A stretch of DNA of 64,000 nucleotides from Rhynochetos jubatus (lineage: Eukaryota; Chordata; Aves; Eurypygiformes; Rhynochetidae): contig CM050672.1 in the NCBI GenBank assembly GCA_027574665.1, positions 9,470,001 to 9,534,000 on the forward strand. The letters are read 5' to 3'. The first letter of the stretch is position 1; every line of letters starts with the position of its first letter. Under the pieces are notes generated by a model. It ran no database searches and had not been told where the DNA came from. It saw nothing but the letters and a program-made list of their open reading frames with translations. Both the position numbers and the translations under genes were made by a program. Positions 1 through 12,572 of the stretch are shown here, piece by piece.

Positions 1-1370
1 TGAGATTCTCCCGCATGTGGGCTGCATTTTGGCTGCCTTTTGGGCTGGAGCTTCTCGTGGTTTGAGGCCTGGCTTGCTCCACCCCCTGCTCTTGAGATTC
101 TCCCGGAGGTGGGCTGGAGTTTGCCTGCATTTTGGGCTGGAGCTTCTCGTGGTTTGAGGCCTGGCTTGCTCGAACCCCCTGCTCTTGATATTCTCCCAGA
201 GGTGGGCTGCATTTTCGCTGCATTTTGAGCTGGATCTTCTCATGGTTTGAGGCCTGCCTTGCTCCACCCCCTGCTCTTGAGATTCTCCCGGATGTGGGCT
301 GCATTTTGGCTGCCTTTTGGGCTGGAGCTTCTCGTGGTTTGAGGCCTGGCTTGCTCCAACCCCTGCTCTTGAGATTCTCCCGGAGGTGGGCTGGAGTTTG
401 GCTGCCTTTTGGGCTGGAGCTTCTCGTGGTTTGAGGCCTGGCTTGCTCCACCCCCTGCTCTTGATATTGTCCTGCATGTGGGCTGCATTTTGGCTGTCTT
501 TTGGGCTGGAGATTCTCGTGGTTTGAGGCCTTGCTTGGTCCACACCCTGCTCTTGAGATTCTCCCCGATGTGGGCTGCATTTTGGCTGCCTTTTGGGCTG
601 GAGCTTCTCGTGGTTTGAGGCCTGGCTTGCTCCACCCCCTTCTCTTGAGATTCTCTCGGATGTGGGCTGCATTTTGGCTGCCTTTTGAGCTGGAGCTTCT
701 CGTGGTTTCAGGCATGGCTTGCTCCACACCCTGCTCTTGAGATTCTCCCGGAGGTGGGCTGGAGTTTGCCTGCATTTTGGGCTGGAGCTTCTCGTGGTTT
801 GAGGCCTGGCTTGCTCGAACCCCCTGCTCTTGATATTCTCCCAGAGGTGGGCTGCATTTTCGCTGCATTTTGAGCTGGATCTTCTCATGGTTTGAGGCCT
901 GCCTTGCTCCACCCCCTGCTCTTGAGATTCTCCCGGATGTGGGCTGCATTTTGGCTGCCTTTTGGGCTGGAGCTTCTCGTGGTTTGAGGCCTGGCTTGCT
1001 CCAACCCCTGCTCTTGAGATTCTCCCGGAGGTGGGCTGGAGTTTGGCTGCCTTTTGGGCTGGAGCTTCTCGTGGTTTGAGGCCTGGCTTGCTCCACCCCC
1101 TGCTCTTGATATTGTCCTGCATGTGGGCTGCATTTTGGCTGTCTTTTGGGCTGGAGATTCTCGTGGTTTGAGGCCTTGCTTGGTCCACACCCTGCTCTTG
1201 AGATTCTCCCCGATGTGGGCTGCATTTTGGCTGCCTTTTGGGCTGGAGCTTCTCGTGGTTTGAGGCCTGGCTTGCTCCACCCCCTTCTCTTGAGATTCTC
1301 TCGGATGTGGGCTGCATTTTGGCTGCCTTTTGAGCTGGAGCTTCTCGTGGTTTCAGGCATGGCTTGCTCC
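1..1370 (+). repeat. 7-mer higher-order repeat, 645 bp, two tandem copies
   Basis: Bases from about 93 to 724 recur at 738-1369 with an offset of 645 bp (six 92-bp monomers plus one 93-bp monomer), and I see no difference between them over that span. The unit contains the CTCGAACCCC monomer, a TTGATATTGTCCTGCATG monomer, a GGCCTTGCTTGGTCC monomer and a TTTCAGGCATGG monomer in fixed order. The first monomer of copy 1 (CCCGCATG) differs from its counterpart in copy 2, so the left edge of the duplication lies near base 93. Copy 1 may continue to the left of the window. Confidence 0.92.
135..227 (+). repeat. 93-bp monomer variant, CTCGAACCCC class
   Basis: CTCCACCCCC is replaced by CTCGAACCCCC, adding one base. 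The next monomer usually has CAGAGGTGGGCTGC, TTTTCGCTGC, GAGCTGGATC and CTCATGG or CTCATTG in place of the consensus, so the class travels as a two-monomer signature. Similar copies begin near 819, 3483, 3760, 4214, 4683, 5603, 22362, 23189, 43543, 44649, 45477, 59765, 60871 and 61699. A second subclass (near 7446, 7907, 9103, 13804 and 17759) is usually followed by TTGGTCTGTAGCTTCTCG instead. The one-base insertion shifts every reading frame through the array. Confidence 0.85.
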
Positions 1371-3482
1371 AACCCCTGCTCTTGATATTCTCCCGGATGT
1401 GGGCTGCATTTTGGCTGCATTTTGGGCTGGAGCTTCTCGTGATTTGAGGCCTGGCTTGCTCCAACACCTGCTCTTGATATTCTCCCGGATGTGATCTGGA
1501 TTTTGGCTGCCTTTTGGGCTGGAGCTTCTCGTGGTTTGAGGCCTGGCTTGCTTCACCCCCTGCTCTTGAGATTCTCCCGGATGTGGCCTGTATTTTGGCT
1601 ACATTTTGGGCTGGAGCTTCTCGTGGTTTGAGGCCTGGCTTGCTCCACCCCCTGCTATTGAGATTCTCCCGGACGTGGGCTGGATTTTGGCTGCATTTTG
1701 GGCTGGAGATTCTCGTGGTTTGAGGCCTGTCCTGCTCCACCACCTGCTCTTGAGATTCTCCTGGATGTGGGCTGCATTTTGGCTCCCTTTTGGGCTGGAG
1801 CTTCTCGTGGTTTGAGGCCTGGCTTGCTCCACCCCCTGCTCTTGAGATTCTCCCGGATGTGGGCTGCATTTTGGCTGCTTTTTGGGCTGGAGCTTCTCGT
1901 GGTTTGAGGCCTGGCTTGCTCCACCCCCTGCTCTTGAGATTCTCCCGGAGGTGGGCTGCATTTTGGCTTTCTTTTGGGCTGGAGATTCTCGTGGTTTGAG
2001 GCCTGCCTTGCTCCACACCCTGCTATTGAGATTCTCCCGGGATGTGGGCTGGATTATGGCTGCCTTTTGGGCTGGAGCTTCTCGTGGTTTGAGTCCTGGC
2101 TTGCTCCACCCCCTGCTCTTGATATTCTCCCGGATGTGGGCTGCATTTTGGCTGCCTTTTGGGCTGGAGCTTCTCGTGGTTTGAGGCCTGGCTTGCTCCA
2201 CCCCCTGCTCTTGATTTTCTCCCGGATGTGGGCTGGATTTTGGCTGCATTTTGTGTTGGAGCTTCTCGTGGTTTGAGGCCTGGCTTGCTCCACCCCCTGC
2301 TCTTGAGATTCTCCCGAATGTGGGCTGCATTTTGGCTGCGTTTTGGGCTGGAGCTTCTCGTGGTTTGAGGCCTGGCTTGCTCCACCCCCTGCTCTTGAGA
2401 TTGTCCCGGATGTGGGCTGGAGTTTGGCTGCCTTTTGGGCTGGAGCTTCTCGTGGTTTGAGGCCTGGCTTGCTCCACCACCTGCTCTTGAGATTCTCCCA
2501 GATGTGGGCTGCATTTTCGCTGCATTTTGGGCTGGGGCTTCTTGTGGTTTGAGGCCTGCCTTGCTCCACCCCCTGCTCTTGACATTCTCCCGGATGTGGG
2601 CTGCATTGTGGCTGCCTTTTGGGCTGGAGCTTCTCGTGGTTTGAGGCCTGGCTTGCTCCACCCCCTGCTCTTGATTTTATCCCGGATGTGTGCTGCATTT
2701 TGGCTGCCTTTTGGGCTGGAGCTTCTCGTGGTTTGAGGCCTGGCTTGCTCCATCCCCTGCTATTGATATTGTCCCGGATGTGCGCTGCATTTTGGCTGCC
2801 ATTTGGGCTGGATCTTCTTCTGGTTTGAGGCCTGGCTTGCTCCACCCCCTGCTCTTGAGATTCTCCCTGACGTGGGCTGTATTTTGGCTGCCTTTTGGGC
2901 TGGAGTTTCTCGTGGTTTGAGGCCTGGCTTGCTCCACCCCCTGCTCTTGAGATTCTCCCGGATGTGGGCTGCATTTTGGCTGATACTTGGGCTGGAGCTT
3001 CTCGTGGTTTGAGGCCTCCTTGCTCCAACCCCTGCTCTTGATATTCTCCCGGATGTGGGCTGCATTTTGGCTGCATTTTGGGCTGGAGCTTCTCCTGGTT
3101 TGAGGCCTGGCTTGCTCCACCCCCTGCTCTTGAGATTCTCCCGGATGTGGGCTGCATTTTGGCTGCCTTTTGGGCTGGAGCTTCTCATGGTTTGAGGCCT
3201 GGCTTGCTCCACCCCCTGCTCTTGAGATTCTCCCGGATGTGGGCTGCATTTTGGCTGCCTTTTGGGCTGGAGCTTCTCGTGGTTTGAGGCCTGGCTTGCT
3301 CCACCCCCTGCTCTTGATATTCTCCCGGAGGTGGGATGGATTTTGGCTGCATTTTGGGCTGGAGCTTCTCGTGGTTTGAGGCCTGGCTTGCTCCACCCCC
3401 TGCTCTTGAGATTCTCCCGGAGGTGGGCTGGAGTTTACCTGCCTTTTGGGCTGGAGCTTCTCCTGGTTTGAGGCCTGGCTTG

Positions 3483-4036
3483 CTCGAACCCCCTGCTCTT
3501 GATATTCTCCCAGAGGTGGGCTGCATTTTCGCTGCATTTTGAGCTGGATCTTCTCATTGTTTGAGGCCTGGCTTGCTCCAGCCCCAGCTCTTGAGATTCT
3601 CCCGGATGTGGGCTGCATTTTGGCTGCCTTTTGGGCTGGAGCTTCTCGTGGTTTGAGGCCTGGCTTGCTCCAACCCCTGCTCTTGAGATTCTCCCGGAGG
3701 TGGGCTGGAGTTTGGCTGCCTTTTGGGCTGGAGCTTTTCGTGGTTTGAGGCCTGGCTTGCTCGAACCCCCTGCTCTTGATATTCTCCCAGAGGTGGGCTG
3801 CATTTTCGCTGCATTTTGAGCTGGATCTTCTCATTGTTTGAGGCCTGGCTTGCTCCAGCCCCTGCTCTTGAGATTCTCCCGGATGTGGGCTGCATTTTGG
3901 CTGCCTTTTGGGCTGGAGCTTCTCGTGGTTTGAGGCCTGGCTTGCTCCAACCCCTGCTCTTGAGATTCTCCCGGAGGTGGGCTGGAGTTTGGCTGCCTTT
4001 TGGGCTGGAGCTTCTCGTGGTTTGAGGCCTGGCTTG
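3483..4036 (+). repeat. 3-mer higher-order repeat, 277 bp, two tandem copies
   Basis: The segment 3483-3759 recurs at 3760-4036 with offset 277 bp (two 92-bp monomers and one 93-bp). Both copies carry CTCGAACCCC, then GAGCTGGATCTTCTCATTG and CTCCAGCCCC. The few differences include CCCCAGCTC against CCCCTGCTC and GAGCTTTTCG against GAGCTTCTCG. A further related but more diverged monomer set follows at 4214-4310. This is a shortened relative of the 7-mer seen at both sides of it. Confidence 0.85.
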
Positions 4037-4513
4037 CTCCACCCCCTGCTCTTGATATTGTCCTGGATGTGGGCTGCATTTTGGCTGTCTTTTGGGCTGG
4101 AGACTCTCGTGGTTTGAGGCCTGGCTTGGTCCACACCCTGCTCTTGAGATTCTCCCGGAGGTGGGCTGGATTTTGGCTGCCTTTTGGGCTGGAGCTTCTC
4201 GTGGTTTGAGGCCTGGCTTGCTCGAACCCCCTGCTCTTGATATTCTCCCAGAGGTGGGCTGCATTTTCGCTGCATTTTGAGCTGGATCTTCTCATTGTTT
4301 GAGGCCTGGCTTGCTCCACCCCCTGCTCTTGAGATTCTCCCGGATGTGGGCTGGATTTTGGCTGCCTTTTGGGCTGGAGCTTCTCCTGGTTTGAGGCCTG
4401 GCTTGCTCCACCCCCTTCTCTTGAGATTCTCCCGGATGTGGGCTGCATTTTGGCTGCATTTTGGGCTGGAGCTTCTCGTGGTTTCAGGCATGGCTTGCTC
4501 CACCCCTTGCTCT

Positions 4514-5270
4514 TGAGATTCTCCCGCATGTGGGCTGCATTTTGGCTGCCTTTTGGGCTGGAGCTTCTCGTGGTTTGAGGCCTGGCTTGCTCCACCCCCT
4601 GCTCTTGAGATTCTCCCGGAGGTGGGCTGGAGTTTGCCTGCATTTTGGGCTGGAGCTTCTCGTGGTTTGAGGCCTGGCTTGCTCGAACCCCCTGCTCTTG
4701 ATATTCTCCCAGAGGTGGGCTGCATTTTCGCTGCATTTTGAGCTGGATCTTCTCATGGTTTGAGGCCTGCCTTGCTCCACCCCCTGCTCTTGAGATTCTC
4801 CCGGATGTGGGCTGCATTTTGGCTGCCTTTTGGGCTGGAGCTTCTCGTGGTTTGAGGCCTGGCTTGCTCCAACCCCTGCTCTTGAGATTCTCCCGGAGGT
4901 GGGCTGGAGTTTGGCTGCCTTTTGGGCTGGAGCTTCTCGTGGTTTGAGGCCTGGCTTGCTCCACCCCCTGCTCTTGATATTGTCCTGCATGTGGGCTGCA
5001 TTTTGGCTGTCTTTTGGGCTGGAGATTCTCGTGGTTTGAGGCCTTGCTTGGTCCACACCCTGCTCTTGAGATTCTCCCCGATGTGGGCTGCATTTTGGCT
5101 GCCTTTTGGGCTGGAGCTTCTCGTGGTTTGAGGCCTGGCTTGCTCCACCCCCTTCTCTTGAGATTCTCTCGGATGTGGGCTGCATTTTGGCTGCCTTTTG
5201 AGCTGGAGCTTCTCGTGGTTTCAGGCATGGCTTGCTCCACACCCTGCTCTTGAGATTCTCCCGGAGGTGG
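4514..5270 (+). repeat. Third copy of the 645-bp 7-mer HOR
   Basis: This block matches 1-757 with a constant offset of 4513 bp, including the CCCGCATG monomer that the middle copy lacks. I see no differences across the span. It is therefore closer to copy 1 than copy 2 is at the left edge, although copy 2 is physically adjacent to copy 1. Identity stops where copy 1 has GGAGTTTGCC and this copy has GCATTTTGGCTTTC. Confidence 0.9.
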
Positions 5271-8200
5271 GCTGCATTTTGGCTTTCTTTTGGGCTGGAG
5301 CTTCACCTGGTTTGAGGCCTGCCTTGCTCCATCCCCTGCTCTTGAGATTCTCCCGGACGTGGGCTGCATTTTGGCTGCCTTTTGGGCTGGAGCTTCTCGT
5401 CGTTTGAGGCCTGGCTTGCTCCACCCCCTGCTCTTGAGATTCTCCCGGATGTGGGCTGGATTATGGCTGCATTTTGGGCTGGAGGTTCTCGACGTTTGAG
5501 GCCTGGCTTGCTTCAACCCCTGCTCTTGATATTCTCCTGGATGTGAGCTGGATTTTGGCTGCTTTTTGGGCTGGAGCTTCTCGTGGTTTGAGGCCTGGCT
5601 TGCTCGAACCCCCTGCTCTTGATATTCTCCCGGAGGTGGGCTGCATTTTCGCTGCATTTTGAGCTGGATCTTCTCATGGTTTGAGGCCTGGCTTGCTCCA
5701 GCCCCTGCTCTTGAGATTCTCCCGGATGTGGGCTGGATTTTGGCTGCATTTTGGGCTGGAGCTTCTCGTGGTTTGAGGCCTGGCTTGCTCCACCCCCTGC
5801 TCTTGAGATTCTCCTCGATGTGGGCTGCATTTTAGCTGCCTTTTGGGCTGGAGCTTCTCGTGGTTTGAGGCCTGGCTTGCTCCACCCCCTGCTCTTGCGA
5901 TTCTCCCGGACGTGGGCTGCATTTTGGCTGCCTTTTGGGCTGGAGCTTCTTGTGGTTTGAGGCCTGGCTTGCTCCACCCCCTGCTCTTGATATTCTCCCC
6001 GATGTGGGCTGCATTTTGGCTGCCTTTTGGGCTGGAGCTTCTCGTGGTTTGAGGCCTGGCTTGCTCCACCCCCTGCTCTTGAGATTCTCCCGGATGTGGG
6101 CTGCATTTTGGCTGCCTTTTGAGCTGGAGCTTCTCGTGGTTTCAGGCATGGCTTGCTCCACCCCCTGCTCTTGAGATTCTCTCGGAGGTGGGCTGGAGTT
6201 TGGCAGCATTTTGGGCTGGAGCTTCACCTGGTTTGAGGCCTGCCTTGCTCCACCCCCTGCTCTTGATATTGTCCGGGATGTGGGCTGCATTTTGGCTGCC
6301 TTTTGGGCTGGAGCTTCTCGTGGTTTGAGGCCTGGCTTGCTCCACCCCCTGCTCTTGAGATTCTCCCGCATGTGGGCTGCATTTTGGCTGCCTTTTGGAC
6401 TGGAGCTTCTCGTGGTTTGAGCCCTGGCTTGCTCCACCACCTGCTCTTGAGATTCTCCTGGATGTGGGCTGCATTTTGGATGCCTTTTGGGCTGGAGCTT
6501 CTCCTGGTTTGAGGCCTGGCTTGCTCCACCCCCTGCTCTTGAGATTCTCCCGGATGTGGGCTGCATTTTGGCTGCCTTTTGGGCTGGAGCTTCTCGTGGT
6601 TTGAGGCCTGGCTTGCTCCACCCCCTGCTCTTGAGATTCTCCCGGAGGTGGGCTGCATTGTGGCTGCTTTTTGGGCTGGAGCTTCTCGTGGTTTGAGGCC
6701 TGGCTTGCTCCACCCCCTGCTCTTGAGTTCCTCCCGGATGTGGGCTGGATTTTGGCTGCCTTTTGGGCTGGAGCTTCTCGTGGTTTGAGGCCTGGCTTGC
6801 TCCACCCCCTGCTCTTGAGATTCTCCCAGATGTGGGCTGGAGTTTGGCTGCCTTTTGGGCTGGAGCTTCTCGTGGTTTGAGGCCTGGCTTGCTCCACCCC
6901 CTGCTCTTGAGATTCTCGTGGAGGTGGGCTGGATTTTGGCGGCATTTTGGGCTGGAGCTTCTCGTGGTTTGAGGCCTGGCTTGCTCCACCCCCTGCTCTT
7001 GAGATTCTCCCGGATGTGGGCTGGATTATGGCTGCATTTTGGGCTGGAGGTTCTCGAGGTTTGAGGCCTGGCTTGCTCCAACCCCTGCTCTTGAGATTCT
7101 CCTGGATGTGAGCTGGATTTTGGCTGCATTTTGGGTTGGAGCTTCTCGTGGTTTGAGGCCTGGCTTGCTCCACGCCCTGCTCTTGAGATTCTCCCGGATG
7201 TGGGCTGGAGTTTGGCTGCCTTTTGGGCTGGAGCTTCTCGTGGTTTGAGGCCTGGCTTGCTCCACACCCTGCTCTTGAGATTCTCCCGGAGGTGAGCTGG
7301 AGTTTGGCTGCCTTTTGGGCTGAAGCTTCTCGTGGTTTGAGGCCTGGCTTGCTCCACCCCCTGCTCTTGAGATTCTCCCGGATGTGGGCTGCATTTTGGC
7401 TACCTTTTGGGCTGGAGCTTCTCGTGGTTTGAGGCCTGGCTTGCTCGAACCCCCTGCTCTTGATATTCTCCCGGATGTGGGCTGGATTTTGGCTGCCTTT
7501 TGGTCTGTAGCTTCTCGGGGTTTGAGGCCTGGCTTGCTCCATCCCCTGCTCTTGATATTCTGCCGGAGGTGGGCTGGATTTTGGCTGCCTTTTGGGCTGG
7601 AGCTTCTCGTGGTTTGAGGCCTGGCTTGCTCCACCCCCTGCTCTTGATATTCTCCCGGATGTGGGCTGCATTTTGGATGCCTTTTGGGCTGGAGCTTCTC
7701 GTGGTTTGAGGCCTGGCTTGCTCCACCCCCTGCTCTTGAGATTCTCCCAGACGTGGGCTGGATTTTGGCTGCATTTTGGGCTGGAGCTTCTCGTGGTTTG
7801 AGGCCTGCCTTGCTCCACCCCCTGCTCTTGAGATTCTCCCTGATGTGGGCTGCATTTTGGCTGACTTTTGGGCTGGAGCTTCTCGTGGTTTGAGGCCTGG
7901 CTTGCTCGAACCCCCTGCTCTTGATATGCTCCCGGATGTGGGCTGGATTTTGGCTGCCTTTTGGTCTGTAGCTTCTCGGGGTTTGAGGCCTGGCTTGCTC
8001 CAACCCCTGCTCTTGAGATTCTCCCGGAGGTGGGCTGGATTTTGGCTGCCTTTTGGGCTGGAGCTTCTCCTGGTTTGAGGCCTGGCTTGCTCCACCCCCT
8101 GCTCTTGATATTCTCCCCGATGTGGGCTGCATTTTGGCTGCCTTTTGGGCTGGAGCTTCTCGTGGTTTGAGGCCTGGCTTGCTCCACCCCCTGCTCTTGA

Positions 8201-8577
8201 GATTCTCCCACATGTGGGCTGGATTTTGGCTGCCTTTTGGGCTGGAGCTTCTCGTGGTTTGAGGCCTGGCTTGCTCCACCCCCTGCTCTTGAGATTCTCC
8301 TGGATGTGGGCTGCATTTTGGCTGCATTTTGGGCTGGAGCTTCTCGTGGTTTGAGGCCTGGCTTGCTCCACACCCTGCTCTTGAGTTTCTCCCGGATGTG
8401 GGCTGCATTTTGGCTGCCTTTTGGGCTGGAGCTTCTCGTGGTTTGAGGCCTGGCTTGCTCCACCCCCTGCTCTTGATATTCTCCCCAATGTGGGCTGCAT
8501 ATTGGCTGACTTTTGGGCTGGAACTTCTCGTGGTTTGAGGCCTGGCTTGCTCCACCCCCTGCTCTTGAGATTCTCCC
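5271..8577 (+). repeat. Diverged monomer stretch without a clear local HOR
   Basis: This stretch holds about 36 ordinary monomers. It includes GGAGGTTCTCGACG or GGAGGTTCTCGAGG units near 5480 and 7045 (related forms recur near 20035 and 22977) and GTCTGTAGCTTCTCG units near 7504 and 7965. I found no adjacent long duplication. No non-satellite sequence is visible. Confidence 0.75.
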
Positions 8578-11500
8578 GGAGGTGGGCTGCATTTTGGCTG
8601 CCTTTTGGGCTGGAGCTTCTCGTGGTTTTTAAGGCCTGGCTTGCTCCACCCCCTGCTCTTGAGATTCTCCCGGATGTGAGCTGCATTTTGGCTGCCTTTT
8701 GGACTGGAGCTTCTCGTGGTTTGAGCCCTGGCTTGCTCCACCACCTGCTCTTGAGATTCTCCTGGATGTGGGCTGCATTTTGGATGCCTTTTGGGCTGGA
8801 GCTTCTCGTGGTTTGAGGCCTGGCTTGCTCCACCCCCTGCTATTGAGATTCTCCCGGAGGTGGGCTGGATTTTGGCTTTATTTTGGGCTGGAGCTTCTCG
8901 TGGTTTGAGGCCTGCCTTGCTCCACCCCCTGCTCTTGAGATTCTCCCGGATGTGGGCTGCATTTTGGCTGCATTTTGGGCTGAAGCTTCTCGTGGTTTGA
9001 GGCCTGGCTTGCTCCACCCCCTGCTCTTGAGATTCTCCCGGAGGTGGCCTGCATTTTGGCTGCCTTTTGGGCTGGAGCTTCTCGTGGTTTGAGGCCTGGC
9101 TTGCTCGAACCCCCTGCTCTTGATATTCTCCCAGATGTGGGCTGGATTTTGGCTGCCTTTTGGTCTGTAGCTTCTCGGGGTTTGAGGCCTGGCTTGCTCC
9201 AACCCCTGCTCTTGATATTCTGCCGGAGGTGGGCTGGATTTTGGCTGCCTTTTGGGCTGGAGCTTCTCGTGGTTTGAGGCCTGGCTTGCTCCAACCCGTG
9301 CTCTTGATATTCTCCCGGATGTGGGCTGCATTTTGGCTGCCTTTTGGGCTGGAGCTTCTCGTGGTTTGAGGCCTGGCTTGCTCCACCCCCTGCTCTTGAG
9401 ATTCTCTCGGAGGTGGGCTGGAGTTTGGCTGCCTTTTCGGCTGGAGCTTCACCTGGTTTGAGGCCTGGCTTGCTCCACACCCTGCTCTTGAGATTCTCCT
9501 CCAGGTGGGCTGCATTTTGGCTGAAATTTGGGCTGGAGCTTCTCGTGGTTTGAGGCCTGGCTTGCTCCACCGCCTGCTCTTGAGATTCTCCCGGAGGTGG
9601 GCTGGAGTTTGGCTGCCTTTTGGGCTGGAGCTTCTCGTGGTTTTTAAGGCCTGGCTTGCTCCACCCCCTGCTCTTGATATTCTCCCGGAGGTGGGCTGGA
9701 TTTTGGCTGCCTTTTGGGCTGGAGCTTCTCGTGGTTTGAGGCCTGGCTTGCTCCACCCCCTGCTCTTGAGATTCTCCCGGATGTGAGCTGCATTTTGGCT
9801 GAATTTTGGACTGGAGCTTCTTGTGGTTTGAGCCCTGGCTTGCTCCACCCCCTGCTCTTGAGATTCTCCCGGATGTGGGCTGCATTTTGGCTGCCTTTTG
9901 GGCTGGAGCTTCTCGTGGTTTGAGGCCTGGCTTGCTCCACCCCCTGCTCTTGATATTCTCCCTGATGTGGGCTGCATTTTGGATGCATTTTGGGCTGGAA
10001 CTTCTCGTGGTTTGAGGCCTGGCTTGCTCCACCCCCTGCTCTTGATATTCTCCCGGATGTGGGCTGCATTTTGGCTGCCTTTTGGGCTGGAGCTTCTCGT
10101 GGTTTGAGGCCTGGCTTGCTCCACCCCCTGCTCTCGAGATTCTCTCGGAGGTGGGCTGGAGTTTGGCTGCCTTTTGGGCTGGAGCTTCACCTGGTTTGAG
10201 GCCTGCCTTGCTCCACACCCTGCTCTTGAGATTCTCCTCCAGGTGGGTAGAATTTTGGCTGCCTTTTGGGCTGGAGCTTCTCGTGGTTTGAGGCCTGGCT
10301 TGCTCCACCCCCTGCTCTTGAGATTCTCCCGGAGGTGGGCTGGAGTTTGGCTGCCTTTTGGTCTGGAGCTTCTCGTGGTTTTTAAGGCCTGGCTTGCTCC
10401 ACCCCCTGCTCTTGAGATTCTCCCGGATGTGAGCTGCATTTTGGCTGCCTTTTGGACTGGAGCTTCTCGTGGTTTGAGCCCTGGCTTGCTCCACCACCTG
10501 CTCTTGAGATTCTCCTGGATGTGGGCTGCATTTTGGATGCCTTTTGGGCTGGAGCTTCTCGTGGTTTGAGGCCAGGCTTGCTCCACCCCCTGCTATTGAG
10601 ATTCTCCCGGACGTGGGCTGGATTTTGGCTTTATTTTGGGCTGGAGCTTCTCGTGGTTTGAGGCCTGGCTTGCTCCACCCCCTGCTCTTGAGATTCTCCC
10701 GGACGTGGGCTGCATTTTGGCTGCCTTTTGGGCTGGAGCTTCTCGTGGTTTGAGGCCTGGCTTGCTCCACCCCCTGCTCTTGAGATTCTCCCGGAGGTGA
10801 GCTGGAGTTTGGCTGCCTTTTGGGCTGAAGCTTCTCGTGGTTTGAGGCCTGGCTTGCTCCACCCCCTGCTCTTGAGATTCTCCCGGATGTGGGCTGCATT
10901 GTGGCTGCCTTTTGGGCTGGAGCTTCTCGTGGTTTGAGGCCTGGCTTGCTCCAACCCCTGCTCTTGATATTCTGCCGGAGGTGGGCTGGATTTTGGCTGC
11001 CTTTTGGGCTGGAGCTTCTCGTGGTTTGAGGCCTGGCTTGCTCCAGCCCCTGCTCTTGAGATTCTCCCGGATGTGGGCTGGATTTTGGCTGCATTTTGGG
11101 CTGGAGCTTCTCGTCGTTTGAGGCCTGGCTTGCTCCACCCCCTGCTCTTGATATTCTCCCGGATGTGGGCTGCATTTTGGCTGCCTTTTGGGCTGGAGCT
11201 TCTCGTGGTTTGAGGCCTGGCTTGCTCCACCCCCTGCTCTTGAGATTCTCACACATGTGGGCTGGATTTTGGCTGCCTTTTGGGCTGGAGCTTCTCGTGG
11301 TTTGAGGCCTGGCTTGCTCCACCCCCTGCTCTTGATATTGTCCTGGATGTGGGCTGCATTTTGGCTGCCTTTTGGTCTGGAGATTCTCGTGGTTTGAGGC
11401 CTGGCTTGCTCCACCCCCTGCTCTTGAATTTCTCCCGGATGTGGGCTGCATTTTGGCTGCCTTTTGGGCTGGAGCTTCTCGTGGTTTGAGGCCTGGCTTG

Positions 11501-12130
11501 CTCTACCCCCTGCTCTTGATATTCTCCCCGATGTGGGCTGCATTTTGGCTGCATTTTGGGCTGGAACTTCTCGTGGTTTGAGGCCTGGCTTGCTCCACCC
11601 CCTGCTCTTGATATTCTCCCGGATGTGGGCTGCATTTTGGCTGCCTTTTGGGCTGGAGCTTCTCGTGGTTTGAGGCCTGGCTTGCTCCACCCCCTGCTCT
11701 TGAGATTCTCTCGGAGGTGGGCTGGAGTTTGGCTGCCTTTTCGGCTGGAGCTTCACCTGGTTTGAGGCCTACCTTGCTCCACACCCTGCTCTTGAGATTC
11801 TCCTCCAGGTGGGCTGCATTTTGGCTGAATTTTGGGCTTGTGCTTCTCGTGGTTTGAGGCCTGGCTTGCTCCACCCCCTGCTCTTGAGATTCTCCCGGAG
11901 GTGGGCTGGAGTTTGGCTGCCTTTTGGGCTGGAGCTTCTCGTGGTTTTTAAGGCCTGGCTTGCTCCACCCCCTGCTCTTGAGATTCTCCCGGAGGTGGGC
12001 TGGATTTTGGCTGCCTTTTGGGCTGGAGCTTCTCGTGGTTTGAGGCCTGGCTTGCTCCACCCCCTGCTCTTGAGATTCTCCCGGATGTGAGCTGCATTTT
12101 GGCTGCCTTTTGGACTGGAGCTTCTCGTTG
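8578..12130 (+). repeat. Interspersed HOR block with TTTTTAAGG markers
   Basis: Segments recur here at long offsets. About 8.58-8.95 kb matches 10.33-10.70 kb (offset 1753 bp, 19 monomers). About 9.30-9.64 kb matches 11.60-11.94 kb (offset 2304 bp, 25 monomers), including the unusual TTTTCGGCTGGAGCTTCACC unit followed by a CTCCTCCAGGTG unit. That pair appears again near 15145-15215. Four 94-bp monomers lie in this block. The order of shared pieces is not the same throughout, so it is a patchwork and not a simple tandem HOR. Confidence 0.7.
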
Positions 12131-12480
12131 TTTGAGCCCTGGCTTGCTCCACCACCTGCTCTTGAGATTCTCCTGGATGTGGGCTGCATTTTGGATGCCT
12201 TTTGGGCTGGAGCTTCTCGTGGTTTGAGGCCTGGCTTGCTCCACCCCCTGCTATTGAGATTCTCCCGGAGGTGGGCTGGATTTTGGCTTTATTTTGGGCT
12301 GGAGCTTCTCGTGGTTTGAGGCCTGGCTTGCTCCACCCCCTGCTCTTGATATTCTCCCTGATGTGGGCTGCATTTTGGCTGCCTTTTGGGCTGGAGCTTC
12401 TCGTGGTTTGAGGCCTGGCTTGCTCCACCCCCTGCTCTTGAGATTCTCCCGGAGGTGGGCTGGAGTTTGGCTGCCTTTTG

Positions 12481-12572
12481 GGCTGGAGCTTCTCGTGGTT
12501 TTAGCCCTGGCTTGCTCCAACGCCTGCTCTTGATATTCTCCCTTATGTGGGCTGCATTTTGGCTGCCTTTTG
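12481..12572 (+). repeat. 92-bp monomer variant, TTTTAGCCC class
   Basis: GTGGTTTGAGGCC becomes GTGGTTTTAGCCC with no length change. A first subclass continues CTTGCTCCAAC or CTTGCTCCATC; its motif starts at 12499, 13051, 15904, 17375, 18572, 18664, 20782 and 20874. A second subclass continues CTTCCTCCAGCCCC; it starts at 24372, 25478, 32386, 34688, 36621, 36897, 37910 and 54316, usually followed by GGAGGTGTGCTGGA in the next unit. The two subclasses occupy separate parts of the window, the first left of 21 kb and the second right of 24 kb, showing local spread of each form. Confidence 0.85.

Noticed and set aside
225-434. Plus-strand 69-codon frames starting every 92 bp
   Set aside because: They begin at TTG, not ATG, end at the same TGA of the third following monomer, and are staggered copies of one another. 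They are a mechanical result of the repeat, not genes.
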